Shown: piece after piece, positions 1 through 8,014 of the stretch | How positions within the stretch are numbered: the stretch's first letter is position 1 | Layout of the letters: each line of letters opens with the position of its first letter | Source of the DNA: Chitinophagaceae bacterium | GTDB taxonomy: Bacteria; Bacteroidota; Bacteroidia; Chitinophagales; Chitinophagaceae | Assembly (NCBI GenBank): GCA_947378615.1 | Contig: CANCKV010000065.1 | Coordinates: 1-10,129 of the forward strand | Direction of reading: 5' to 3' | DNA length: 10,129 bases | Position numbers and translations under genes: made by a program | Notes under the pieces: model-generated | Database searches by the model: none | Told to the model about the DNA's origin: nothing | What the model saw: only the letters and a program-made list of their open reading frames with translations

Positions 1-1533
1 CAAAAAAAGGGAACTCATTTTAGGGTACATGACAAAGTCATCAAAGCACATAGTAACGATAAGGAAGCCGCTGTAATTGTTTCTACAAAAGATAAGGCTA
101 ATAATGTATATGCAGAAATTGCTCAATTGGTATTTGATTTAAAACGAACAGGGAAAATTCATGATTACAATCAATGTGCTTTTTTATTTCCATACTTGAA
201 AGGAAGTAGTAGAGTTGCTGGTTTTCAAGAAGCTTTTGAAGCCATTAACATCCCTGTTTATGCACCTAGGGCAAACAGTTTCATTGAAGTGGAAGAAGCA
301 AGGGCTTTCTTTGGGATAATGCTTAAAATATTTGATAGGCCACACTATGGATTTGCTGGCAGCCAAAGCATTATTAAGTTTCGTGATTGGATGATTGGCT
401 GTATGAACTATGCTGATGATTTAATGAAGGATGATAAACTTCTGAAAGAATATGTACAGGATAAAAAAGAAGAGATTGAGACGGCACTTACTGATTATAA
501 ATTACTAATCAAAGTTGTTGAAAAGAAAAGATGGGATTCAAAAGACCCTTTTAAACTTGAAATGATAAGGGACTTTGCAGAAGTACCAAAGTTGTCGGTA
601 AAGGCAAAAAGGAATCTTACCAATTCTTATTTTAAGAAGGTAATTGAATTGAAAGCAAAGGATGGAAAACCCTACACTATCGATTATGTGATTAACCGTT
701 CTACCTCTCTCGATTGGACTATTCTGGATTTATTTTATCAATTGAATGGCTTTAGGCATTTTAGGGAAATGTATCTTTTAGCAGAAGATGGAACGGATGA
801 GGGGCCTATTTGTAACCTTGGGTTATTATCGCAGTATTTATCCCGATTTATGGATGAATATGGAACTCTCTTGACTGCCTCTTTTCTTAATGATGACAAG
901 TTTGTAAAAGTGTTTTTTGCCTCTTACATCTACGCTTTGTTTCGATTGGGCGAAAGTGAATATGAAGATGCAGATGACCCATTCCCGAAAGGAAGGATAC
1001 CCTTCTTAACTATACACCAATCTAAGGGATTGGAGTTTCCTGTTGTGGTATTAGGGGGAGTCTTTAAAAGAGAACAAGGAGCCGACCAAAAGGAAATAAT
1101 AATCAGAGAAATTCTAAAAAAGGAAGGAGAACCACTCAACAAAATATCTCATTTTGACAATATGAGAATGTTTTATGTTGCCCTTTCAAGAGCACAAAAT
1201 CTGCTTGTCCTACCCCGTTACACACATGCAATGGCAGCCACCGAAATATTTAAGAATATTTTTAATGACTATCCCCTACCTACGATAACCAATTTTGATA
1301 TTAAAAAGCTACCTGTAGCAGAGAAGGTGAAAGAAGATTTAGGTAAGAGTTATAGCTATACCTCTGACTTTCTTTTGTATGGTAAATGTCCTAGGAATTA
1401 TATGATTTTCAAGAAGTATGGTTTTGTTCCTTCTCGTTCACAAACCATGTTTTTTGGTTCATTGGTACATCAAACAATTGAGGATTTGCATCACCTTTTG
1501 ATTAGTGAAAGAAATAAAATGAGTACAAAATGA
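1..1533 (+). CDS. UvrD/Rep-family DNA helicase, C-terminal part, running into an AddB-type nuclease domain (5' partial)
   Basis: The reading frame is open from base 1 with no start in the window, so the N-terminal half (Walker A, DExx box) lies upstream; 510 residues are visible. Numbering from base 1, helicase motif V is at about 337-348 (TIHQSKGLEFPV) and motif VI at 388-399 (MRMFYVALSRAQ), both diagnostic of SF1A 3'-5' DNA helicases. Upstream, a stretch reading IPVYAPRA then FFGIML fits the region near motif IV in this family. After motif VI the protein enters an AddB/RecB-like nuclease fold: C463 in KCPRN looks like the first Fe-S cysteine, and H490 in GSLVHQTIED is the histidine helix typical of RecB-family nucleases. 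The frame stops at TGA 1531-1533, before the catalytic acids. These lie in the next frame, which overlaps by 4 nt. The protein alone should keep helicase function but not nuclease activity. The family role in DNA-end processing or defence is inferred. Confidence 0.9.
   Translation, partial: QKKGTHFRVHDKVIKAHSNDKEAAVIVSTKDKANNVYAEIAQLVFDLKRTGKIHDYNQCAFLFPYLKGSSRVAGFQEAFEAINIPVYAPRANSFIEVEEARAFFGIMLKIFDRPHYGFAGSQSIIKFRDWMIGCMNYADDLMKDDKLLKEYVQDKKEEIETALTDYKLLIKVVEKKRWDSKDPFKLEMIRDFAEVPKLSVKAKRNLTNSYFKKVIELKAKDGKPYTIDYVINRSTSLDWTILDLFYQLNGFRHFREMYLLAEDGTDEGPICNLGLLSQYLSRFMDEYGTLLTASFLNDDKFVKVFFASYIYALFRLGESEYEDADDPFPKGRIPFLTIHQSKGLEFPVVVLGGVFKREQGADQKEIIIREILKKEGEPLNKISHFDNMRMFYVALSRAQNLLVLPRYTHAMAATEIFKNIFNDYPLPTITNFDIKKLPVAEKVKEDLGKSYSYTSDFLLYGKCPRNYMIFKKYGFVPSRSQTMFFGSLVHQTIEDLHHLLISERNKMSTK
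1516..1533 (+). repeat. 7-bp direct repeat at the helicase/nuclease junction
   Basis: The heptamer AAAATGA occurs at 1516-1522 and again at 1527-1533, with starts 11 bp apart. The second copy contains both the TGA that ends the helicase frame and the ATG that opens the nuclease frame. Removing 11 bp (1516-1526) joins codon AAT at 1513-1515 to AAA at 1527, ATG and then ACA. This gives one uninterrupted helicase-nuclease frame. The stop at 1515-1517 in the nuclease frame blocks any -1 frameshift earlier than about 1518. The run AAAA at 1527-1530 just before the stop would let a P-site lysine tRNA re-pair at -1. Confidence 0.7.
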
Positions 1534-2372
1534 CAGACGAAGAAATTGAAATAAGGATAAGGGAAACATTTGCCCAAAATTATGAGTTGCTTAAATTAGA
1601 TGGTGGTCATGCACTAACTGAAGCCACACAACAGGATGCTTTGCAACAGGTGCTCTTTTATTTTCGTAAACTAAAGGAGATAGCTAAGAGGGTAACAGAA
1701 ACTGAAGTAAAATTGACTTTGCCCGACCAAAAGACGCCTTATGGTAGAAGTTTTACCATTGAAGGAATTGTGGATATTGTAAGGGAAGAAAATGAAGTAT
1801 GGATGTATGATTTAAAAACGCATGACCCATTTTTTATTAACGCAAATAAAGAACAGTACGAAAAGCAACTTAATGTGTATGCCTATATCTGGGAAAACTT
1901 AAGGGGTAACTCATTAGACCATACGGCTGTTATTAGTACTGTTTTACCGGATGCACTAAAAGAAGCCCACACATTTAATGATACCAAAAGGATGGCCACT
2001 GAATTGGAGAAATGGCAACCGATAATTGAGATTCCTTTTAATGAGGAAAACGTAAAAGACACGATTGATGATTTTGCTACAGTAGTGGATAAGATTGAGC
2101 AGCATTGTTTTACTCCACCTTCAGTGGAAGTATTGAATAATAAGATTGAAGGCACAAACAGTAAATTTGCAACAAGGGTATGTCGAAATTGTGATGCCCG
2201 ATTCTCTTGTTCGTCCTTTAGGGAATATGCGGCCAAAATACAGAAGGGAACAACAATGAACTTTAAAAAATATTACGAAGATTTTGGTACAGATGCCGAA
2301 CAGGAAGAATTTATCAATGCCTCGATTAATTTGGATAAGATAAATGGCGGTGCTGAAATTTTAATCAATTAA
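1530..2372 (+). CDS. PD-(D/E)XK nuclease half, separated from the upstream helicase frame
   Basis: This 280-residue frame is the continuation of the RecB/AddB-type nuclease domain begun in the preceding gene. Visible are D82 (GIVDIV), then D94-L-K96-T (the D-x-K catalytic core), and Q109/Q113 with Y117 (QYEKQLNVYAYI), matching the Q-motif helix. C218-x2-C221-x5-C227 matches the last three Fe-S ligands of AddB/Cas4-like nucleases; the first ligand would be C463 of the upstream protein. A 53-residue tail follows. The ATG at 1530 overlaps the upstream TGA as ATGA with no good Shine-Dalgarno sequence, so expression probably depends on translational coupling or frameshifting. The frame is -1 relative to the helicase. 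It lacks the N-terminal His helix and one cysteine, so a working nuclease probably needs association or fusion with the upstream product. It may instead be a real two-subunit enzyme, a recent frameshift mutation or a sequencing error. Confidence 0.85.
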   Translation: MTDEEIEIRIRETFAQNYELLKLDGGHALTEATQQDALQQVLFYFRKLKEIAKRVTETEVKLTLPDQKTPYGRSFTIEGIVDIVREENEVWMYDLKTHDPFFINANKEQYEKQLNVYAYIWENLRGNSLDHTAVISTVLPDALKEAHTFNDTKRMATELEKWQPIIEIPFNEENVKDTIDDFATVVDKIEQHCFTPPSVEVLNNKIEGTNSKFATRVCRNCDARFSCSSFREYAAKIQKGTTMNFKKYYEDFGTDAEQEEFINASINLDKINGGAEILIN

Positions 2373-2388
2373 GAAATAATTTATTGAT

Positions 2389-4287
2389 ATGTCTATAAAC
2401 AAGATAAGACCTAACTTTCACTTTGAAGCAGAGCGTATTGAACAATTAAAACAAATAGCACCCGAAGCCTTTGCTGATGGTAAGATAAACTGGGATACCC
2501 TTAAAGAAGCTTTGGGCGATTTTTTGGAGGATGAAAACGATTCTGCTGAACACTTTGGCTTGTTTTGGCCAGGTAAAAAAGAAGCCCGAAAAGTAGCGAG
2601 TATTCCAAGTCTTGGTACTTTAATTCCCTGCCCAGGAGAAGGTATTAATGAAGATAACACCAAAAATATTTTTATTGAAGGCGAAAATTTAGAAGTATTA
2701 AAACTGCTTCAAAAAAGCTACGCAAATCAAATTAAGTTGATTTATATCGACCCACCTTATAATACAGGTAACGATTTTGTTTATGATGATAATTTTACCG
2801 AAAGTATTGATGAATATTTAAGAAGAACAGGCCAGTTAGATGAAGAAGCTAAACCCATTTCAGCAAACACAAAAGCCGATGGTCGCTTTCATAGCAAATG
2901 GCTATCAATGATGTACCCACGTCTGAGATTGGCAAGAAATATTTTAGAAAACGAAGGTTTTATATTTGTAAGCATTGATGAAAATGAAATTAGCAATCTT
3001 AGATTACTTATGAATGAAGTATTCGGTGAAGAAAATTTCATTTCTTGTATTGCGAATATTAATAACCCTAAAGGTCGTTCGGACGATAAATATGTAGCAA
3101 CAGCTCACGAATATTTACTTATTTACAAAAAAGACAATGGCCTATTATTTGGGTTTGAGCCAGAAGATAAAGTTACAAGAAGGTATAATAAAGAGGAAAA
3201 TAATTCATCTTATAGAGAAATTGATTTAAGAAAGACAGGTGATAAAGATAGACGAGAAGACAGACCTAAAATGTTTTACTTTTTTTATTTCAATCAAGAA
3301 ACAAACCATTTTTTTGTTTCACAGAACGATGAAAAATTAGAAGGCAATATCCAAATATTTCCTAGTAGAGCCGATGGTAGCGATGGTAGATGGCGATGGG
3401 GGTTCGATACCGCACTTGCAAACATTAATAGTTTATTGCCCAATTATATGTCTGTTAGGAAAAAATGGACAGTTATAGAGAAAGATTTTCTTACTGAAGA
3501 TAAGTCTGTAAAACCTACTTCTGCTTGGACATTTAAGGATGTTAATTCTGAAAGAGGTAGTGAACAATTTGTTGAATTAGGATTTGATAAGGAAATATTT
3601 AACAACCCAAAACCACTTGGTCTTTTAAAAAGAATCCTCAAAATATGTATAAATAATTATGAAGATAATATTGTTTTAGACTTTTTTGCAGGTTCAGGGA
3701 GTTTTGCTAATGCTGTTATGGAATACAACAAAGAAAATAATTGTGACATAAATCATATTTCAATTCAGTTACCCCATTTGATTCAAGATAGCGAATATGC
3801 TTATAAAAAGGGATATAGGATTATTTCAGAAATCACAAAGGAAAGGTTGATTAAGGCTTCTCAAAAAAACAATGTAAATAATACTGGGTTTAAAGTTTAT
3901 AAATTATACCATTCAAACTTCAAACCTTGGAAAAACTATACAGGTGTTGATATTAAAGAATTAGAAACCTTATTTGAAAATAGCAACACACCATTGGTAG
4001 ATAATTGGCAACCACAAAACCTTTTGAATGAAATAATATTGATTGAAGGCTTTCCTTTAGATAGCAAAATAACCGTCATTGAAACCTATACAACAAACAC
4101 TGTAAGAGAAGTTGTATCGGATTTTTGTGAACATAAACTTTTGGTTTGTTTGGATGCAAAGGTTAATGATGACACTATCAAATCGTTATCTCTTAGTGAG
4201 GAAGATATTTTTATTTGTTTAGATACTGCCATAACAGATAAGGATAAGGTAACGCTACAAGATAAGGGGTTAATTAAAACAATTTAA
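2389..4287 (+). CDS. mod: Type III restriction-modification system DNA methyltransferase (Mod)
   Basis: A 632-residue S-adenosylmethionine-dependent DNA methyltransferase, within the usual Mod length. The catalytic motif IV is D121-P-P-Y (DPPYNTGND), which implies exocyclic amino methylation, in type III systems N6 of adenine. The SAM-binding motif I lies later, at 431-437 (DFFAGSG). The order IV then I marks the beta class. Between them, about residues 215-400 hold the variable target-recognition region, including SRADGSDGRWRWGF, a stretch I associate with type III Mod proteins; KPLGLLKRIL just precedes motif I. The N-terminal 110 residues and FWPGKKEA fit the family's N-terminal extension. 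Mod supplies sequence specificity, protects host DNA and is required by Res for cleavage. The gene starts 16 nt after the nuclease frame and ends 9 nt before res, so they form one operon. The recognition sequence cannot be read from the protein. No long simple repeat suggesting phase variation is present in this gene. Confidence 0.97.
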   Translation: MSINKIRPNFHFEAERIEQLKQIAPEAFADGKINWDTLKEALGDFLEDENDSAEHFGLFWPGKKEARKVASIPSLGTLIPCPGEGINEDNTKNIFIEGENLEVLKLLQKSYANQIKLIYIDPPYNTGNDFVYDDNFTESIDEYLRRTGQLDEEAKPISANTKADGRFHSKWLSMMYPRLRLARNILENEGFIFVSIDENEISNLRLLMNEVFGEENFISCIANINNPKGRSDDKYVATAHEYLLIYKKDNGLLFGFEPEDKVTRRYNKEENNSSYREIDLRKTGDKDRREDRPKMFYFFYFNQETNHFFVSQNDEKLEGNIQIFPSRADGSDGRWRWGFDTALANINSLLPNYMSVRKKWTVIEKDFLTEDKSVKPTSAWTFKDVNSERGSEQFVELGFDKEIFNNPKPLGLLKRILKICINNYEDNIVLDFFAGSGSFANAVMEYNKENNCDINHISIQLPHLIQDSEYAYKKGYRIISEITKERLIKASQKNNVNNTGFKVYKLYHSNFKPWKNYTGVDIKELETLFENSNTPLVDNWQPQNLLNEIILIEGFPLDSKITVIETYTTNTVREVVSDFCEHKLLVCLDAKVNDDTIKSLSLSEEDIFICLDTAITDKDKVTLQDKGLIKTI

Positions 4288-4340
4288 TCAGGAGCAATGG
4301 CAAATAACATCAAATTAAAATTTGAAAGTAATCAGGAGCA
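4285..4340 (+). repeat. 12-bp direct repeat flanking the res start
   Basis: TAATCAGGAGCA occurs at 4285-4296 and again at 4329-4340, 44 bp apart. The first copy contains the mod stop codon and the res ribosome-binding site. The second encodes part of the N-terminal NQEHQ of Res. That peptide fits a Q-rich motif often seen at Res N termini, so the second copy may be a coincidence of coding constraint. Recombination between the copies would delete the res start codon. Confidence 0.6.
4290..4294 (+). promoter_or_regulatory. Ribosome-binding site of res (AGGAG)
   Basis: AGGAG lies only 2 nt before the res ATG at 4297, in the 9-nt space after the mod stop. It is the clearest Shine-Dalgarno-like sequence before any gene here, but its spacing is shorter than usual. 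It supports 4297 as the start and suggests coupled translation of mod and res. Confidence 0.45.
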
Positions 4341-7300
4341 CCAAAACATTGCAGTTAAGAGTGTGGTAAACTTGTTTGAAGGATTTTCTCAAAACTTGGT
4401 TGTAAATGAGTTTTCTAGTGATATTGCTCCAAATCTTGAATCTTTCTACAACTTAGAAGAGAATTGGTTATTAGAAAACCTACAGACCATTCAGGAAAAT
4501 AATAATTTGCGTCAAAATATTGGTTTGGATATTGACGACGGTACCATGTTGGAAATTGATGGGTATAATACACATCGGTTTCCCTGCTTTACTGTTGAAA
4601 TGGAAACAGGAACGGGTAAGACCTATGCCTATCTAAAAACTATTTTTGAATTGAATAATAAATATGGTTTTAGGAAGTTTATCATTGTTGTACCAAGTAT
4701 TGCCATTTACGAGGGCGTTTATAAGACAATAGAAATTACAAAAGAGCATTTTAAAACCTTGTATGGTAATGCAACAGTAAATACCATTAAATATGATGGT
4801 CAACAGATTGGGAAGGTAAAAGACTTTGCTGTAAACCCCTACATCAATATCATGATAATGACAATTGATGCGTTTAATGGTAAAACAAACAATATATATA
4901 AGGCAACAGAGAAATTACCTGGAGAAAAAAAGCCTTATCAATACATACAAGAAACAAAACCTATTTTCATTTTAGATGAGAGTCAAAACTATTTATCTGC
5001 AAAAAGTAGGGAGGCATTGAGAACCTTGAATCCACTTTTTGCAATCAATTATTCTGCTACACCTGGCAATAGAGAAGGTGATAAACCGAATCTTATTTAT
5101 CGCCTTAGCCCTGTAGATGCATTCAAGCTAAACTTGGTGAAGAAGATACAGGTAGAAGGAATAACAGAACAGCACAATTTGAATGATACTGATTTAAGCA
5201 TCATTATTGAGGAGGTAACAAGGAATAATACCGTAATTCAAGCAACAGTAAGAGCTCACTGCATGATTAATGGAGTGAAGCAGTTAAAGGGTTTGACCCT
5301 AAAAAAAAATGATGACTTATTTGAGAAGACTAAGAATCCTGATTTTGATGGCTTTATAGTAGAAGATATTAATTTGATAAAACAAGAAGTTCAATTTAGT
5401 AATGGAAGCATTTTGAGTAATAACCAAACGCATGGTATTACCCTATCAAAATCTGAAATCTTCAGGGTTCAAATTGAACAGACAATCAGATACCACATCG
5501 AAAGACAACAAGCATTAAGAACAAGAGGAATAAAGGTTTTGAGCCTATTCTTTATTGATAGGGTTGATAATTATGTGCAAGAAGATGGACTAATTAAGAG
5601 AATATTTGATAATGCATTTAATAAATTAAAGCACTTAGACAAAGAATTTGAAAAACTAAATCCTACAGAAGTAAGGGAGGGTTATTTTGCCAAGAAGAAA
5701 GTAAACAAATCAGAAGCTTTCACTGATACCGCAATAGACGAAAGTGCGAAGACAAAAGAGGATAAGGAGGCAGAAAAACAAGCGTATGCCTTGATAATGA
5801 AGAATAAGGAACAGTTGCTCAACTTCTCGGAAAAGGTATCATTTATATTTGCACACTCCGCATTGAGAGAAGGATGGGATAATCCAAATGTTTTTCAGAT
5901 TTGTACACTTAATACTTCTGTTTCAGAAAATAGGAAAAGACAAGAAATAGGAAGGGGACTGCGTTTGTGTGTAAATCAAAGTGGAGAAAGGGTACAAGAA
6001 GAGGGGGTGAATATTTTGACAGTAGTTGCAAATGAACATTATGAACAATATGTTGATTCATTACAAAGAGAATATAGGGATAGTGGTGATGTTCCTCCAA
6101 ATAAGCCAAGTAATACACGCAAAAGCCATGCAGTTAGAAATGACCATGTTTATAATGCAGCAGTGTTTAAGGAATTCTGGAATCAATTAGCGAGAAAAAC
6201 AGATTATGAGATTAATTTAGATACCCCTAAATTAATAAGGGAAAGTATTACTGTGTTGAATAGCTCTAAAACTATTTTTCCTGAATCGAGAATTATCATT
6301 ACAAGAGGAAAATTTGTGATAACCACGTTCACCTTTAAATTATTGAAAGTATCTGTTGGAATGGCACAGATTGATATAAAAATAACTGATACCAATAATT
6401 CAGAAACTTCAAATAAAGGTCAATGGTACAAAGCAGGATTTGATTTTGGAAGAAAGGTAAGTAAGCGGCTTTCAGGATTCAAGATAGTAGAAATTAAAGA
6501 GTTTAAATCCGAAGGCATTGTTTATTTTGGAAATGGAGAATCCTTGACTTTTGATAATGATATCATACATACCGATAATAAAGGTTTTCAAAACGAAGAT
6601 ATTACACGTCAAGAAGCACAATCGAACTATCCTGTTTTCAATTTGATAGATAGAACTTGTAAAGAAACAGGGATTACCCGACCAACGATTTTACAAATTT
6701 TTAAAGGCATTAGTGATGATACCAAGAAAATTATTTTTAAGAATCCAGAAGGTTTTGCAAATAAATTTATTGAGGTAATTAAGGAAGTGTTGGCAGATAA
6801 TATAGCAGATGGAATTGAGTATAAGCTAACCGAAGAATTTGAGAGTTATAATTATGAAGAATTGTTTCCTCCAAAGAAACAATTTCCCCAAAAAGAACTT
6901 ATAAAAGGTTCCACTAATTCATTATACGATTATGTTCAGATTGATAGTAACGTTGAAGAAAGATTTGTAAATAATGTTTTAATACAAGATGATGAGGCAG
7001 GAAACATTATTGCATTCTTTAAGTTTCCTCCTACATTTAAGGTGAAGATACCAAAGATTATCAAAAATTATAATCCAGATTGGGGTGTCATCCGTAAGAG
7101 TAAAGATGGTAGGACGAGTATTAATTTGGTAAGAGAAACAAAAGGGTCTCTGATTCCAGAACAATTGCAATGGCCAAGTGAAAAGAGAAAGATAAAATGT
7201 GCAATCAAGCATTTTGATAAATTAGGAATTAACTATCGACAAGTAACTGGTGAAAGTTTAAGATATTGGGAAACAATGCATCCTACAATGAATAGCAGTT

Positions 7301-7374
7301 TTGATTTGGAATTAGAAAATCCAAATATCATGTATGATGAAGCAGTGGAATTTGAAAAAACGGCGAAAGAATAA
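4297..7374 (+). CDS. res: Type III restriction endonuclease subunit (Res)
   Basis: A 1025-residue SF2 helicase-like translocase with a C-terminal nuclease, typical of type III Res. Walker A is ETGTGKT at 103-109; motif II is D227-E-S-Q (ILDESQNY); motif III is YSATP from about 252. LREGWDNPNVFQI (523-535) and QEIGRGLRL (549-557) are motifs V and VI in the form characteristic of Res. The nuclease core near the C terminus is D928 (YNPDW), then E947-T-K949 (VRETKG), a complete PD-(D/E)XK site. Res binds Mod, hydrolyses ATP to diffuse along DNA, and cuts about 25-27 bp beyond an unmodified site when two complexes meet; that is family knowledge. All key residues are present, so it is predicted active. 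It follows mod by 9 nt. A run of nine A residues at 5301-5309 falls in its coding sequence (around K336-N338); any slip there would truncate the protein before motif V. Confidence 0.97.
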   Translation: MANNIKLKFESNQEHQNIAVKSVVNLFEGFSQNLVVNEFSSDIAPNLESFYNLEENWLLENLQTIQENNNLRQNIGLDIDDGTMLEIDGYNTHRFPCFTVEMETGTGKTYAYLKTIFELNNKYGFRKFIIVVPSIAIYEGVYKTIEITKEHFKTLYGNATVNTIKYDGQQIGKVKDFAVNPYINIMIMTIDAFNGKTNNIYKATEKLPGEKKPYQYIQETKPIFILDESQNYLSAKSREALRTLNPLFAINYSATPGNREGDKPNLIYRLSPVDAFKLNLVKKIQVEGITEQHNLNDTDLSIIIEEVTRNNTVIQATVRAHCMINGVKQLKGLTLKKNDDLFEKTKNPDFDGFIVEDINLIKQEVQFSNGSILSNNQTHGITLSKSEIFRVQIEQTIRYHIERQQALRTRGIKVLSLFFIDRVDNYVQEDGLIKRIFDNAFNKLKHLDKEFEKLNPTEVREGYFAKKKVNKSEAFTDTAIDESAKTKEDKEAEKQAYALIMKNKEQLLNFSEKVSFIFAHSALREGWDNPNVFQICTLNTSVSENRKRQEIGRGLRLCVNQSGERVQEEGVNILTVVANEHYEQYVDSLQREYRDSGDVPPNKPSNTRKSHAVRNDHVYNAAVFKEFWNQLARKTDYEINLDTPKLIRESITVLNSSKTIFPESRIIITRGKFVITTFTFKLLKVSVGMAQIDIKITDTNNSETSNKGQWYKAGFDFGRKVSKRLSGFKIVEIKEFKSEGIVYFGNGESLTFDNDIIHTDNKGFQNEDITRQEAQSNYPVFNLIDRTCKETGITRPTILQIFKGISDDTKKIIFKNPEGFANKFIEVIKEVLADNIADGIEYKLTEEFESYNYEELFPPKKQFPQKELIKGSTNSLYDYVQIDSNVEERFVNNVLIQDDEAGNIIAFFKFPPTFKVKIPKIIKNYNPDWGVIRKSKDGRTSINLVRETKGSLIPEQLQWPSEKRKIKCAIKHFDKLGINYRQVTGESLRYWETMHPTMNSSFDLELENPNIMYDEAVEFEKTAKE

Positions 7375-7387
7375 CATAGGAATGCAA

Positions 7388-8008
7388 ATGAGTAAATCAT
7401 GGGATAATAAAATTGAAATACATCCTTATCACAGATTTCCATTGGAAGATGGAGGAAGTGAATATCTAATTTTAGGAAGTTTTCCGCCAAACAAATTCAC
7501 TAACTATCGTGAAAGACAAACAGATGGGGATGTTGATTTTTTTTATGGAAGTAAAGACAACTCTTTTTGGGAGTTATTCATTAAGGCTAAAGAATTACTA
7601 TTAAAATGGCCTAATGATGTTGAAATGTTAAAATCATATCTAAATGTAAATAAGTGGATGGTTTCTGATATTGTACAATCTACAATAAGGAAAAGCGATT
7701 CCGCACTTGATAGAGACTTGCAACCAACGAATTGGAACATAGAAACAATTGAAGGAATATTTCAGAATAATAGTATTCGACATCTTTTATTTACAAGCAA
7801 TTGGGTTAAGAATAATTTCAATAAGAAGTTAAAAACTCATTTGAAATCTTCGATAGATACCATTAAAAATTATACATTGATTTCACCTTCAGCGGCTGGA
7901 TTAATAAGTACTAATTGGGCAAGAGAAATATTGCCAAAAGAAGAAAGTGAATCATTAGAAACTTATAGGGAAAAATATTATAAATGGGTTTTCACACAAA
8001 TAAAATAA
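7388..8008 (+). CDS. Uracil/hypoxanthine-DNA-glycosylase superfamily-like protein
   Basis: I chose ATG 7388 (206 residues) because AGGA at 7378-7381 sits 6 nt upstream and the gene then starts 13 nt after res. ATG 7382 and a longer frame overlapping res are possible. LILGSFPP (G30-S-F-P-P34) followed by FYGSKDNSFW (52-61) matches the motif A region of the UDG superfamily, especially the GSMPG...NxFW pattern of DNA-deoxyinosine/hypoxanthine glycosylases (family 6-like). LLFTSNWVKNNF fits the central beta strand and helix, and SPSAAG (166-171) resembles the SPS-type DNA minor-groove loop. Such enzymes flip out and excise deaminated or modified bases. The usual catalytic Asp/Asn of classical motif A is not seen: the loop reads SFPP. 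Activity is therefore uncertain. Its place directly after res suggests a role in the defence unit, for example acting on modified or damaged DNA; that is inference. No signal peptide or membrane segment is seen. Confidence 0.7.
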   Translation: MSKSWDNKIEIHPYHRFPLEDGGSEYLILGSFPPNKFTNYRERQTDGDVDFFYGSKDNSFWELFIKAKELLLKWPNDVEMLKSYLNVNKWMVSDIVQSTIRKSDSALDRDLQPTNWNIETIEGIFQNNSIRHLLFTSNWVKNNFNKKLKTHLKSSIDTIKNYTLISPSAAGLISTNWAREILPKEESESLETYREKYYKWVFTQIK

Positions 8009-8014
8009 AACGTT

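Noticed and set aside
3373..3399. Repeated GATGG units in mod that look like a slippage tract.
   Set aside because: They encode SRADGSDGRWRWG, a stretch I associate with type III Mod proteins; the spacing is irregular and protein constraint explains it.
7334..7387. A longer start for the glycosylase-like gene, overlapping the end of res.
   Set aside because: The extra residues are lysine-rich, consistent with a shadow of the res C terminus, and a ribosome-binding site is placed correctly for ATG 7388.
184..7490. Minus-strand frames of 60-117 codons opposite the helicase, nuclease, mod and res genes.
   Set aside because: They lie wholly opposite well-supported genes, show no recognisable motifs and look like antisense shadows.
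7537..7544. Run of eight T residues in the glycosylase-like gene as a contingency tract.
   Set aside because: It encodes the FFY of the FYGSKDN motif, and such runs are common in AT-rich coding DNA; nothing else supports switching.
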